A DNA stretch of 64,000 bases from Ephemerocybe angulata. Taxonomy: Eukaryota > Basidiomycota > Agaricomycetes > Agaricales > Psathyrellaceae. Numbering within the stretch: position 1 is the first letter of the stretch; every line of letters starts with the position of its first letter. Both the position numbers and the translations under genes were made by a program. Below the pieces are notes generated by a model. It ran no database searches and was not told where the DNA came from. It was given only the letters and a program-made list of their open reading frames with translations. The DNA lies in the NCBI GenBank assembly GCA_013368325.1, contig JAACJK010000226.1:434001-498000 (forward strand), given 5' to 3'. Shown one piece after another: positions 11,058 through 22,725 of the stretch.

Positions 11058-12888
11058 TTAGGGCTCGACCTTGCGAAAAATATGAGTTTTGTGGCACTAG
11101 ATAGAAAGAATAGATGCTCACTTTATACTTTATGACAAACGGGCAGTCGTCGTCGTCCTCTCGCTCTGTACCCGGTGGCCAGAACCGAGGAAGAATAGGT
11201 GCCGCGGGGTCGATGGTCGCAACGGTGACTCCATCGGGGATAAACCAGTTAACATCCCTTATCAACCGCTCTTTAGTGCAGCTAGGCATGAAGAGCGTCT
11301 TCAGCTTCGGCAGGCCGGTGACCAGCACCTCATAGGTGCTGAACCCAAGCAAGAGGTGATTCAGTACAACCTCTTCCAACTCTCTCCAGATCGGAAGCTC
11401 GATAACCTCGCCGGTTTCTGAAGTGGCCGGGTGGAAGTGGTCGGCGAGGATTTCGAGCGTTCCCGCGAACAGGTTTGGAGGCGAGGAGAATATGAGCCGC
11501 TTGAGATTCGGAGTCAGATTTCCCAACCCTTGCATGAACATGTTCTGAGAGTTTGTAGACGCCATGTCGATGATGGAAAGGGTGTGGACTTTCGGGAAGG
11601 TGAGCAGCCGCGAATTGAGAAGTACGTTCTCGGGGAGTACGAGGCCCAGCGTGACGCAATGGAACGCCAGAGTCTCGACCTCCGGTGCGGTGACATGTGA
11701 GAGGAAATATAAAGGCATAAAACCACCGCAAATGGCGGCCTCCCCGCACCGGAAATGTTTCAGCGCATTCGCTTCTATCGGAGGTGTCGCATGGCGCAAC
11801 TCGTATTCTTCGGGAGTGACAAGGAAGAATTCCCCGTAGATCGATAAGGTCTCCAAATGAGGGAGGGAGAACACGGTTTCGAGGACGTTGGGCCCGAACA
11901 TGAATGGTGGCGGGTGGGCTTGCTCGAGTTGGAGGTGGGTGATGCAATCGAGTGGAGGTCGTATTTGGAAGATGCCTAGGTCGTTGAAGCGGATGTGTTT
12001 GAGAGAGGGGGACCCCCCATTAAAGACTGTTGGGGCCCATTCTCGTCCGTCGTAGAAGGTAGGCCGAGGAGGAAGTTCTCCGCGGGTGATATGGATATCG
12101 AAATACTCGAGGAGGGGAACACTTGTTGTGGCCATCTTCCGAACCAGGTGCTCGATATGCCAGGCATACGCGACTTTCACCTGGATTGACCTGCAACGGT
12201 GGAGTTCGGAATTGAAGATGCGGCTAAGCATATCGTCATGGGTACTACGAATGCCACCACCCGAAGACAACTCTGCAGTAAAATCGAGCCAGATGTCGAG
12301 GGGGTATTGGTGTGACCTCTTGAGGTACGTCTCAAAGCGCTCGTAGACACTATCACCGAGGCGGGCACGCTCAAGATCGTACGTGTGTCGGAAGACGTTC
12401 CACAAGGAGTGCATCGAGATGGCAACGCTCCTCCATCGTGCGCAGACGTGGGATACTGTGACCTCCATCTTCAGATTCTTTGCTCCGTTGACTGAACATC
12501 CTTGTCGCGAGTATTGGAAGATGTAGCCAAGGACATCGTTTGGGAGTTTCCGCAGAACCGCCGACTGGGTGTTATACACCTCGCCAAATTCCTTCTGGAC
12601 CTTTATGATCGCGTCCTGGATGACCTCGAGCTCCTTGGCATATCGGTCCTTACAACTTTTCAGTTGCTCTTCTAGGGCTTGTTTAACTTGATGTCTCGCG
12701 CGCAAGGTCTCTCTGTCCGATTCCGAAAGACCGTCGGGCACTGTGAAGAGCGAGTTTCGACGTTAGCATTACCACCCACTTTTGGGTAAGGTACAGGATA
12801 AACGTAAACGCTCACAGTTAAGCGCCGAAGGACCACCATTTCTGAATAGTGTCAGTTTTCCAGAATGTGACTTGAAGGGCTGCTGCAT
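11058..12888 (-). CDS. F-box family protein
   Basis: A first exon probably begins at ATG 12888 (MQQPFKSHSGKLTLF) and ends at 12816 before GTGAGC. Splicing to the acceptor at about 12741 (TTCACAG) gives the in-frame join ...SALN-L-PDGLSESDRE. The main exon has a coiled coil (RHQVKQALEEQLKSCKDR), an F-box (LRKLPNDVLGYIFQYS), VSHVCARWRSVAISMHSLW, then the family's leucine-rich segments (LPHLETLSIYGEFF, NALKHFRCGEA, YFLSHVTAPEVETLAF). A 52-nt intron near the 3' end (GTGAGC...CGCAAG) leaves a last exon encoding only VEP-stop at 11058. The C-terminal ILPRFWPPG recurs as IMPRYWPP in the 20495-22546 gene. No other function can be read. Confidence 0.8.
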
Positions 12889-14769
12889 GATGAGGTGGTA
12901 GTTGAGTTGAGAGCCTTGAAATTCGAAGTGGCTATCCAAATTGCCGGAAAAACTAGCCGAAAGGTTGCCGAAAGGGTCGCTGCCGGAAATTGGGATGCAA
13001 CAGGATGCAACTCATGTTGGCCGTGCTTTCTTTCGGTTCTAATAGATAGAAAGGCCATAATAGGCAGCCAATAGGTCAGAAATATAATAGGGCAACTTTT
13101 GTAAAATCAGATTTCAGCGCCAGCGGCCTCGCGAGTCGCTGGTCTAAGGAGTTTGGCAGGAGACAGCTTTGGGGGAAATATCTTCCGCTCAAAGCTCCGA
13201 AGCGTCCTTGTAGTATGTCACGGTGTCCAACGCCTGTGCGAACTGTATATTCTGCGTTTGTGGGCCGTATTACTAGTTGGAAGTGAGCCTGTTTGGGGGC
13301 GGAAGTTGCCGTGACAAGCCAGCGATCTTCATGCAAATTATATCGTCCGGAAAGTAAAGCACCTTTTAGGAGTGGTCTGGGGTGGCTACGGTAGGACACC
13401 GTTCAAGGGAGACATGGAGTCGAGCAATAAGCCAGGAGCCTGAGGCTTCCACTGAGAAGTCAAGCCTAGTCAAACTGGAGAGTTACGGAAGAGCCGCGAC
13501 AGGCAAGGCCCCATCAGTCTTTTGAACTTCAGCTTCAACAGCCATGACAAAAACAGACAAAAACCCTTTGGATACTCCCTCTTGGTGTCTTGCACAAAAA
13601 TATCTGGTTCAATCTCCGGGAAAGAACCATAGTAGCACCGACCTAGATCTGGCTTGGGTCTGGTGCAAGCTCTCGAACTTGAAGATGGGTATCATTGGCG
13701 AATCACGAAAAACGCATGGATGGTGGAATAAGTTCAACTAGGTGAGCTCGTATGGGCTCACTTTCGTGGAACAATCGGAAAGTCAAGTGCAAACTGACAC
13801 CTCTCATGTCCCAGATGTCTAATATCTTGCTGTGATAGTAAAAGGGCCATGATCAGAGGACGGAACACAGAAAAGATCGCCATCGGCTTTGAAGATTCAA
13901 CTTATGTCGGAAAAGGGCCATTGAGGTTGAAGCTTGAAGTCTAGGGATGCATAGGCTCTGCACTCAGTGCACTGGCTCGTTCACCTCCGCCCTGGCATCG
14001 CTCGGCCCAAACAACTCAGGCACCCTTTGCTTCGCACAAGAAGTTCGGAGCTGTCCTGGAGCTGTCTATTCGAGGGCCTCGCATCTCTCACACATTTTTA
14101 CTCTGATCCACGAACAGTGAAGAGCTCGGACTTCTTGCGATGCCGGAGGGCGTACACTTGCTTGATCTCGGGAAAGGAGCTTGCGTTCGATCAAGAGGCA
14201 CTCCATCCTGTCTTGTGTCTTGGGCTCTCTGATCCGCCTTGACTCCCATTCTACCGTGCCTCAGCCGTCTCCCGTCGCCGGAAATCCCTACATGAATTCT
14301 TCATGCTGATCTTTAACTCTCTTCATACATGGCCACTCGACACCACGGAGAACGAGCGGTCGCATTTAGCGCTCTGTCACGGCCTAGTCTACTTGGGCTG
14401 TGGTTACAGCCCAGCGCTTTCCTTGGCCGGGATAATTTCTCGATGCCCCGCTCGTTTCTCATAAGCTTTGCATCCGCCAGCTTCTTCGACATCCTGATAT
14501 CCAATCTGGATTCCCTTCCTTTTCTTGATCTTCAATAATGAACGACATGGGAGTCCGACGAGGAAGCAGAGCGTCGATTGGACGGGGTCGCGTAAATTGA
14601 AGGGAAGGAAGGAAAGGAAGTTGGCAAAGACGCGGAATCTAACTGGACGGGCGTGGGGTTCGACATCGGGTAGCGAGCTTTATCGAGCAGCGGCGCGCTT
14701 GGCGCGTCCGGTTCGCGTCTTTGGCTACGATCTTCTTGTTCTCACCTATTTATGGGCAGGTCGCGCAAG
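12889..14769. other. long gene-poor interval
   Basis: There are only short open frames (the longest about 107 codons on the minus strand, 13076-13399) with no recognisable motifs. A short phrase, AAAAGGGCCAT, occurs twice (near 13840 and 13911). I see no tRNA, inverted repeat pair or duplicated target site here. Confidence 0.45.
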
Positions 14770-14777
14770 TATATAAA
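14770..14777 (+). promoter_or_regulatory. TATA box of the WSC gene
   Basis: TATATAAA lies 80 bp before the ATG at 14857, a normal place for a TATA element in a strongly expressed fungal secreted-protein gene. Confidence 0.55.
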
Positions 14778-14856
14778 GGTGGTCACCTTTGAAGAGAAAG
14801 GACAAGCAAGTATCCTTACGGAACACAGCTTTCCTCCCCTTTATCCGACTCTCGAC

Positions 14857-16530
14857 ATGACCTTTACTCGCCTCGCCAAATCTGTGGCCTTGGTCGCAAC
14901 GCTCCTTTCTTCTCCGCTGATTACCCATGCTCAGGAGCTCCCTGAGGGGTGGACGGCCCTGGGCTGCTACACGGACACTGCGGCTCCACGTACCTTGGGT
15001 GCCCAGGTCACTGTGAATGCAGCGATGACCATCGAAAAATGCATTGCTTCCTGCGACGCCGCCGAGTATAAGTATGCTGGGCTGGAATTCGGAAGTGAGT
15101 GATTTACCCATCCTCAACGACCTCATATCTAATCAATCCTTCTTTTCAGGTGTAAGTCTGAACGTCTTATTCAAAGTCATTAGAACAAGTCACGATCCCT
15201 GCCTTTTCTCCTCTTGATTAGGAATGCTGTAAGTCTTGCACTCCGTCACGAACTGTGTATTGGTTCATTTACTTATCCTCCTGTAGACTGCGACTCGGTA
15301 ATTCAGGAACCTGGGGCCGAAGTCGAAGCCACCGACTGTGCGATGACCTGCACCGGAAACGCGAACCAAACCTGTGGTGGCCCCAGCCGCCTCAATATCT
15401 TCGATAGTGGGAGGCCGGCGCCTCAGACTGTCCAGGCTCTCGAAGTTGCCACTGGCACTTGGAACTATACTGGATGCTACACGTAAGTCTATCCTGTTTT
15501 ACAACTGGAAGACGGCACTGAGACTATGAATTGCTTCTAATAGCGATACAGCTGCTGGAAGAACTTTGAGCTTCGGAATCAACATTCCAGGTGGTGCCAC
15601 AGTCGAGTCCTGCACTGCTGCATGCACTGCGAGCTCTGCCGGCCCCTTCCCTCTATCAGGTGTCGAGAACCGCAATGAATGCTGTGAGTAACCTTTGATA
15701 GGTATTATACTGCCCTATATCAAAACTAATTCTCATCTTGGGTAGGGTGTGGGCATGAGCTCGGAGAAACGGCTGACCTCGTCGCACATGAGCAATGCCG
15801 AGGTGTCTGCACTGCAGACCACTCCCAGTTCTGCGGAAACGCCAATCGAATTTCGGTCTACACGTTCACCCCATCCGCTGAACCTCCTGCCCCAGTCTGT
15901 CAATCCGGGACGATCTCGAACTTTACGTTGGTGGCAGAGTACAAAGAGCCCGAAGAAGGAGGCCCAACAAGCGTGAACTTGAAGGTCGTCGCTGTCGAGA
16001 TGGCGAGCAATGTTGTCTGGACGATCCTCTCGGTATGTTTCTGGCCATATCTTTGCTGATACATTGATTAAATTTCGAATTTGTTACAGGCTTGCGCGAA
16101 CTGCTGCTCAGAGTGGCCTGGATTGACCATGCAGAACAGTGTCATCTTCCCTCATTCGACTGTCGTCGGAACACAGATTATGTCGTCCACTCGACCAAGG
16201 ACCGGCGAGTCACCTGCCTTCGTCGCTTCCGTTCCCGCCTTCCCTGGTTTCCAAGCCTTTTGCTCTGTGGTGAGTGGTCTTCCGCTTCCTATCTTACCGA
16301 CGGGCGACACATCGCTAAATTATGACGTCTTCCAAATACCCCAGGCGGATGAAGTTGACCCCGAAGCCAACGCCTTGCTATCGTTCGGCGGTGTGGCCGA
16401 TTCCTTCGCGCTCTGCACGAACAACTCGGCCAACGCGAGGGTTGACTTGGTTTATGCCCCGAAGGCTAACCATCCCCACTACTCCTTGGAAGGATGCAAT
16501 GCTGTTGATGTCAAAATCATCACTGGGTGA
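14857..16530 (+). CDS. secreted protein with two WSC domains
   Basis: ATG 14857 opens a signal peptide (LAKSVALVATLLSSPLITHAQ). WSC domain 1 reads GWTALGCYTDTAAPRTLG...ECYCDSVIQ...TCGGPSRLNIF. Domain 2 reads YTGCYTDTAAGRTL...NECWCGHELG...FCGNANRISVYTF. A 200-residue C-terminal part follows (VCQSGTISNFTLVAEYKE, ACANCCSEWPG, GCNAVDVKIITG-stop at 16530) that I cannot assign. WSC domains are Cys-rich, carbohydrate-binding modules found in fungal extracellular proteins. There are at least seven introns. To keep GSECYCDS in frame, domain 1 needs two micro-exons, 15150-15151 (2 nt) and 15222-15228 (7 nt). Domain 2 has its intron at the same codon (after GAATGCT), consistent with internal duplication. 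Confidence 0.85.
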
Positions 16531-17205
16531 AAAGTAGTCTCCATCGTTTCATTAGTTTCGTCTGTATTGTATGGGTCAGTAATGAATGCCTTTTGTTGTT
16601 GTGTTTGATGCTCATTCACCTCGTCGTACTGTCCTGGCCCAAGTTTTGGGGTCTCTTTTCTCAGCCGAGTTTCATGTCGTTCCAGGTCGTTCCTCGTCAA
16701 GGAAACTCTCGGCTTGGCAGCTGAATGCAGAACGGACGAGCGGATGTAGCGGGTGCTTTACCCCGCATCGGCACCGGGTCCCGAACGGGGTTATCTGCAC
16801 GCCGGTGTCGGCTCCTTTCCTCCTTTCCGTCCAGTTGTTGCTCTTCTCCGCTGTGCTCCCATTATGAGGTTATGAACCTCACCCTGCTGCTTTCCCTTGA
16901 GACGATGATAATGCTGATCAGGAATGAATCGGAACAAGATCACGTCTTTCACACCCTGTAGCATCCTAATCGAGTTCCTTCCGTGCTTATTCCGGCTTGT
17001 CTGAACAGGAGCGAGGGAATACTAGGGCCACATGGGTCTAGTCTCGCTAGATAGTACCGCCTTGTCGTCATCTTCCCCGCATTGCTTCCCCGCCCGTCGC
17101 AGCCGGTGGAGGAAGGGAGCTCCGAGACTTTCGTAAGGACCTCTCTGGGAAGAGAAATCTAATCAGCAGGTACATATACATGGACGAGAGGCCTTCCGCT
17201 GTTTG
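16531..17205. other. intergenic
   Basis: This holds the 3' region of the WSC gene and the promoter of the acyltransferase gene. No coding or RNA feature can be supported. Confidence 0.5.
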
Positions 17206-20200
17206 ATGTCTACATCCCTTTCCCGAAATCGCCCATCCTCGTTCGCAGCTTTCTTCGTCTCCTTCTTTGCTCAACTCTGCGATCCCTCAGTGTCCCACAT
17301 CGTCGACGACAAGATGCCTGGATTGGTCTCAAATGCGGCGGAGGCAGTGGCGCCGGAAACGGCGATCAAGCCTAACGGAACGACGACCATGATAATACCC
17401 ACCCGGAAACCACCTGGCAAGACGTTCGCGCACCAGGATCGCCTCCCCCATCTGCCTGTCCCGCCTCTAGAAGATACGTGCAAGCGCTATCTCAGAGCGC
17501 TTGAGGCGCTTCAAGACGAACACGACCATGAAACAACTAAGAAGGCCGTTCAGGACTTCCTTGAAGGTGACGGTCCAAGGATACAGGAGAAGTTGGTGGA
17601 ATGGGCGAAGGACAAAGCCAGGTGAGCACATTGTCGAAACGGAATTCAAGATTGTGCTGATCGACGACTGGTATAGCTACATCGAGGAGTTCTGGTACGA
17701 ATCGTACCTCTCGCACAGCGACCCCGTCGTCCTTGCTCTTAACCCCTTCTTCGTCTTGGAGTGAGTGGCTTCTTGTATATCGTCATGAGATTCCTATTTA
17801 ACGTGGTGCATCTGTACTAGGAACGACCCAACTCCCAGTCGCGGTACTCAGCTTCCAAGAGCAGCAGCGCTCATCGTCTCGTCCCTAGGCTTCGTTCATG
17901 ACTTGCAGGCCGGCCTTCTGGAGCCCGACTCTGTGCGAGGTGTCCCGCTGGATATGGATCAGTACTCAAGACTGTTCGGCACAGCAAGAATACCCACTAG
18001 CGTAAGTTACATGGTCGATGCCAGTTGCTTGGAGGCTGACCATGTCTTCTAGCGCGGATGCATGATGGCAGGCCATCCAGAGTCCCGGCATATCGTCGTC
18101 CTGAGGCGAGGGCAATTTTGTGAGCCCAGCATACCACCTCGACATGTTTGTATCCATTGATCGAATTGATAGATTGGTTCGACGTCCTCGACGATGAGAA
18201 CCGTCCACTTCTCACGGAACGAGAGGTTCTTCGCAATCTTACCGCCGTCGTCGCAGATGCAGATAGGGAAGACCCCTCGAAAGCGGCGCGGAACTCTATT
18301 GGGGTGCTGACGACTGAGAACCGCAAAACATGGTCTAGTCTTCGGGACATCCTCACTTCTGATCGAAACAACAAGGCCTGCTTGGAGATTGTCGACAAGG
18401 CATTGTTCATTGTATGCCTCGATGATACGGCCCCCGAGAATCTTGCGGATCTGTGCAGCAATTTCCTATGTGGGACATACCGGTTACAAGGTGGTGAACA
18501 GGTTGGAACTTGCACGAATAGGTGGTATGATAAGGCAAGTGAACGTTTGCTCTCATCGTCAGGGCACTATCTTACCGCGGTTCTCTTCAGCTTCAAATCA
18601 TAGTCTGTGCTGATGGTGCCGCTGGTATCAACTTTGAACACACCGGTGTCGACGGTCACACCGTGCTTCGGTTCGCCGCAGATGTCTTCACCGAAGGTCT
18701 AATGCTTATGGCCCGATCTATTAACCCCTCCGCCCCAACCCTCTTCCACGCTAAGCTTTCCCCGTACGCCAAGTCCTACAAGCCACCTCGCAACGCAGGC
18801 ACAAGCGGCAATGTCCCGAGTAAGTGACCCACTTGCCTCTCCGATCACCCTTCTTACTGACCTTTCCCGCAGAGAAACTCGAGTACTCGATCGACACCAC
18901 GCCGAAGAAGCTCGAGTGGAAGCTTATCCCTGAGCTCCGTGCTGGCGTGCGGTTCGCCGAGACACGCCTCAGCGACCTTATCTGCCAGAACGACTGCCAA
19001 GCCCTCGAGTTCAAGGGATACGGCAAGAACTTCATCACGAGTCATGGCTTCAGTCCCGATGCCTTCGTACAGATGGCCTTCCAGGCGGCGTACTTTGGAC
19101 TGTACGGGCGCATCGAATGTGTCTATGAGCCTGCGATGACGAAGGCGTTCTTGCACGGTCGGACAGAGGCGATTCGGTCGACGCAGCCTGAGAGTGTGGC
19201 GTTCACCAAGACATTCTACTCGGAGGCGGACCCAGCGAAGAAGGTTGCGGCGTTGAAGAAGGCTTGCGAGAGACACGTTAAGCTAACGAAGGAGTGTAGT
19301 CAAGGTCTAGGTCAGGATAGGTTCGTGACGTTCCATTCATCTTGGTTCATCGTACTGACTGAATCGCCCTATCCAGGCATCTATACGCTCTATACTGCCT
19401 CCTTCAACGTGAACTCCACGGAGATCTGAATCCCTCCCCTGAAGATCCCGCACCGCGCCCGGCAGCGCCAAGCAAGCTACCTGCTATCTTCACTGACCCG
19501 GGATACGCAACCTTGAGCACCTCGATTATCTCGACTTCGAATTGTGGAAACCCAGCCTTGAGGCTCTTCGGCTTCGGACCCGTCGCTGCAGACGGGTACG
19601 GTATCGGGTACATCATCAAGGAAGACGGTATATCGATGTGCGTACTAGCCCCAGCTCACGTTAGCCCATGCTAATTTGACTGACATGTACCATGTAGCTG
19701 CGCTTCTTCTAAGCACCTCCAAACCCGACGCTTCCTCGATACGCTTCAGAGCTACCTTCTTGAGATCCAGCGAGTCCTTATCCAGCTGCACCGGTCCGCG
19801 AACCAGAGACCTGCACCCTTCGTAGACCATAGTGGAGTCTTGAGAGACGGAAAGACCGGGCGGTCAATTCATGGAGCTACTTCGGAATCGGAAGAGTCGG
19901 AGGAGGAGGTCTCTATGCGTAAGTCGCATTATCTTGTTTGCTCGCCCACTCCCTTCTATCCTTCGTCAATCGTATTGCGGAGAAGTCATGCTCGTCGTCG
20001 AGTTCTCCGGCTTATCTCCTCCTTTGCGTCGTGTTTCTTGGAACTTGGAATGCTTACGGTGACTGAATAGCGGGATACTCCTTCTTTGATAGTGGGGAGG
20101 TTGAGAAGCTGGGTCGCAAGAGGAAATCTCCGTACTCTGATATCGGTACGTCTGTTTGAAGCAAGCGTTGACCCACTCCATTCTGACGTCCATTCCCTTT

Positions 20201-20235
20201 TTTCAGGTAAAGTCATTCCTTTGGTGGAATACTGA
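17206..20235 (+). CDS. choline/carnitine acyltransferase family (carnitine acetyltransferase-like)
   Basis: About ten exons give a protein with family segments in order: FAHQDRLPHLPVPPLEDTCKRYL (N-terminal signature), IEEFWYESYLSHSDPVVLALNPFF, PLDMDQYSRLFGTARIP, HIVVLRRGQF-YWFDV, NRWYDK-LQIIV, the catalytic NFEHTGVDGHTVLRF (His as general base), QMAFQAAYFGLYGRIECVYE with STQPESVAF, and the C-terminal YGIGYIIKEDGISICASSK. Carnitine acetyltransferases move acetyl units between CoA and carnitine in the cytosol, mitochondria or peroxisomes. The family start is ATG 17314 (MPGLVSNAAEA), but ATG 17206 is in frame and adds 36 residues rich in Ser, Phe and Arg. The protein ends KVIPLVEY at 20235 after a serine/glutamate-rich insert (ESEESEEEVS). 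Confidence 0.88.
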
Positions 20236-20494
20236 TTGATGTGTGGTTATACCTGGCATTGTGGTGAATGTTTTATTGGGGTTAAGGAAATATGTGTATG
20301 AGTACTTATATAGGTCCTTGTTGTATCATTATCGTGTACCTTTAGGAAGAATTGGAAATGCTGTCCGTCTCCAAAATCAACGCCGAGGAGCGTTGAAGAA
20401 GGTTTTGGATACCAGACCATCGGGGGTCAACTGACAACGGTCTGCAAGCGTACATAGGCGCCAAACAAGCGCCAATTCCACAAAGGCTATCTTA

Positions 20495-22546
20495 TTACGA
20501 GTTACCATCATGGGTACGAGAATTGAAGGGGTCAAAATGCTCAGAGCTGAGGGTGTTGTGAGGGAAGCTAATGGTCGGTGGCCAGTAACGGGGCATGATT
20601 TCCTCGATGGGTAGAATCCGAAGCAATCGACTGCGCCTCGGCGCACCTGGTGGACGAACGGGTTCGGAGGCCGCCTCCAGGTCAGATTCAGACTCCTCTC
20701 CGTCCTCATTAATCCTCGTTTCTCCTTTGACTCCATCGTTTTCGGTCCAGATGCCCCAAACGAAGTTATCCCCACCGATATACTGCTGGGCCAAAAGAGC
20801 TGGATTTGAAAGGCGAACTTCCCATGCATCCACCCAAATCGGAGGGATCCGAAGCAGGTCAATGTGTTTCCACATCGACGAGACACGGTCACAGAGTCTC
20901 ATATACTCTTCCAGGCCATCCCGCATACCATCCGAGGCGGTCGGGAAGTTGAGGGCAACTTCACTGGCATGTGGCCAGAGCGCTGCCAAAGGAATATGTG
21001 GTCCGCCTTCGTGCTGGAATAGAGCCAGGAGTGTGTCGAGTCCTTGGTTCTCGCATGAAAAGACGAGTTCGGTCACGGTACACGTCATTAAGGCGAGGCG
21101 GAGCAAGGCGGCGGGTGTCTTCTGACTGGCGTCGGCCAAAGGTGTTGTAATGTCGCAAAGGACGAGCTTTCGCAATGAAGGAAATGCACTCGCAATGCTC
21201 ACGCTATCCTCCGAATAACGTCCCCGAAATGTGGTGCCGCTCGCCCACTCGAACTCTGGCCAGGGATCCCTATCGAGGGCATAATTAGATATGATCAGGG
21301 TTTCGAGCTGCGTGGCGGTGACGTATCGCAGAAGGTACCAGAGGAAGTGACCTTTACTCCCGCTCCGATTGTGCAGCCCTTCGTCGACCGACCCTCCGAT
21401 GCGCAGGTGCTTTAGTGCCGGGAAACCAAGGAAACGATTTCCCTGGACAGGATCGGAGGTAGTGTGACAGTCAGGAAAGCTAGTCCGAAGGAGTACATCT
21501 TCGCAAAGGGATAAAGTTTCGAGATGTGGGGAGCGCAGAATGTCACTGCCTATCAAGGCAAGCCAATTGATGGTGAACATTCTTTGGGAGGTCGAGCGCG
21601 TTTTGTCGCGAGGCCCATGTTCCAATGCTAGATGTGCGAGAGATTGAATCGGTGGTCGGCAAAATGCCAGTCCAGCAGCGTCCAATTTGAGGTAGTGAAG
21701 CGATGGGCATGGCCCTCGCTCATCTTGGCCTTGCAACAAGAGCACCTGGCTCTCCCATCCGGACTCGCTACTCATAGGTGCTGGGGCGGAGGCGTCGGGC
21801 ACAGGCCCTGCGCAGATGACCATGCGCTCCAGCCTTGGAGTGCAGATACAGGAGATCTGATGCCGGAAAGCGTTCAGTGGCACCCTCATGGATGTGTCAT
21901 TGGCTACGATTGTGAGGCTTTTCCACCTTTCCGAGTGCGGCACTATGAGGCTCAAAAACCGTAAAGAAAACTCTTTGAAAAGAGTTCTCGAGACTTGTGA
22001 TTCGGGGGCGGGTTTATCCCAAGTGAAATCGAAATAAAACTCGAGGGCCCGGTCGCATCCAGAGCGCTGGAGGTAGGTTTGAAGGCGCTGTGCCTCGGAG
22101 GCTACGGATTCGCATGACGACAGCTTGTCACACCAGAAGACACACCACAGAGCAGGTGTTTCAAGAGCAATATTTCTCCAAGTACCGCATACTTGTGAGA
22201 CTGATATCTCGAGTCTTGTTCTTGGGGCCGTGAACCGGGAAAGGTCCTGAGAAGTCGAGCCCAAACCCGTTGACTTGGTATTCCTCCAGTTGCCATCCAT
22301 CATAGATGACTCGGATAGGTGGGATATAGAGAAAATAGTCGAAAGTATGTTCTTCGGGAGGCGAGCTATCGCAGGGGCATTGTTGTTGTGAAGTTGGCCA
22401 TGATGTACTTTCGCAGTTGCAAGGCTTTGCGAGACTTTCGCCAGTTTGGCGAGTAGGTCAGATTGCTCTTGCTCCAAAGTCTTTAGTTTCCGACTGTGCT
22501 TGTCATGCAGACGCTTTTCTTCCGCCGTTAACTCGAGTGGCGCCAT
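20495..22546 (-). CDS. F-box family protein, large single-exon member
   Basis: This is a 683-residue frame from ATG 22546. It has a coiled coil (LHDKHSRKLKTLEQEQSDLL), an F-box (IARLPKNILSTIFSISHL), VSQVCGTWRNIALETPALW, a ring of leucine-rich segments (SPHLETLSLCEDVLL, FPALKHLRIGG, ATQLETLIISNYAL, AFPSLRKLVLCDI) and a C-terminal IMPRYWPPTISF shared with the 11058-12888 protein. It is the longest of the local set and has an acidic stretch (INEDGEESESDLEAASEP). It is convergent with the acyltransferase gene. The likely role is SCF substrate recognition; the target is unknown. Confidence 0.82.
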   Translation of the reverse strand: MAPLELTAEEKRLHDKHSRKLKTLEQEQSDLLAKLAKVSQSLATAKVHHGQLHNNNAPAIARLPKNILSTIFSISHLSESSMMDGNWRNTKSTGLGSTSQDLSRFTAPRTRLEISVSQVCGTWRNIALETPALWCVFWCDKLSSCESVASEAQRLQTYLQRSGCDRALEFYFDFTWDKPAPESQVSRTLFKEFSLRFLSLIVPHSERWKSLTIVANDTSMRVPLNAFRHQISCICTPRLERMVICAGPVPDASAPAPMSSESGWESQVLLLQGQDERGPCPSLHYLKLDAAGLAFCRPPIQSLAHLALEHGPRDKTRSTSQRMFTINWLALIGSDILRSPHLETLSLCEDVLLRTSFPDCHTTSDPVQGNRFLGFPALKHLRIGGSVDEGLHNRSGSKGHFLWYLLRYVTATQLETLIISNYALDRDPWPEFEWASGTTFRGRYSEDSVSIASAFPSLRKLVLCDITTPLADASQKTPAALLRLALMTCTVTELVFSCENQGLDTLLALFQHEGGPHIPLAALWPHASEVALNFPTASDGMRDGLEEYMRLCDRVSSMWKHIDLLRIPPIWVDAWEVRLSNPALLAQQYIGGDNFVWGIWTENDGVKGETRINEDGEESESDLEAASEPVRPPGAPRRSRLLRILPIEEIMPRYWPPTISFPHNTLSSEHFDPFNSRTHDGNS

Positions 22547-22725
22547 GAGCTATCTTGGAGGATGAGAGGAGGAGGGTGGACCCAAGGGGCGCTAGCTAAG
22601 AACAGATTTGAGCCCATCTGACTTTAAATAAATTGAAACGGAGCTGCAGCAACGTGGCCCGCTGCCCCTCGCCCACCAGTTGCTAGCGGGCCGACACTTA
22701 GGTGCGGCAGTACGAGGGTTTACGT

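Noticed and set aside
13076..13399. 107-codon minus-strand frame.
   Set aside because: No motif, no homologous neighbour and no promoter or intron signal.
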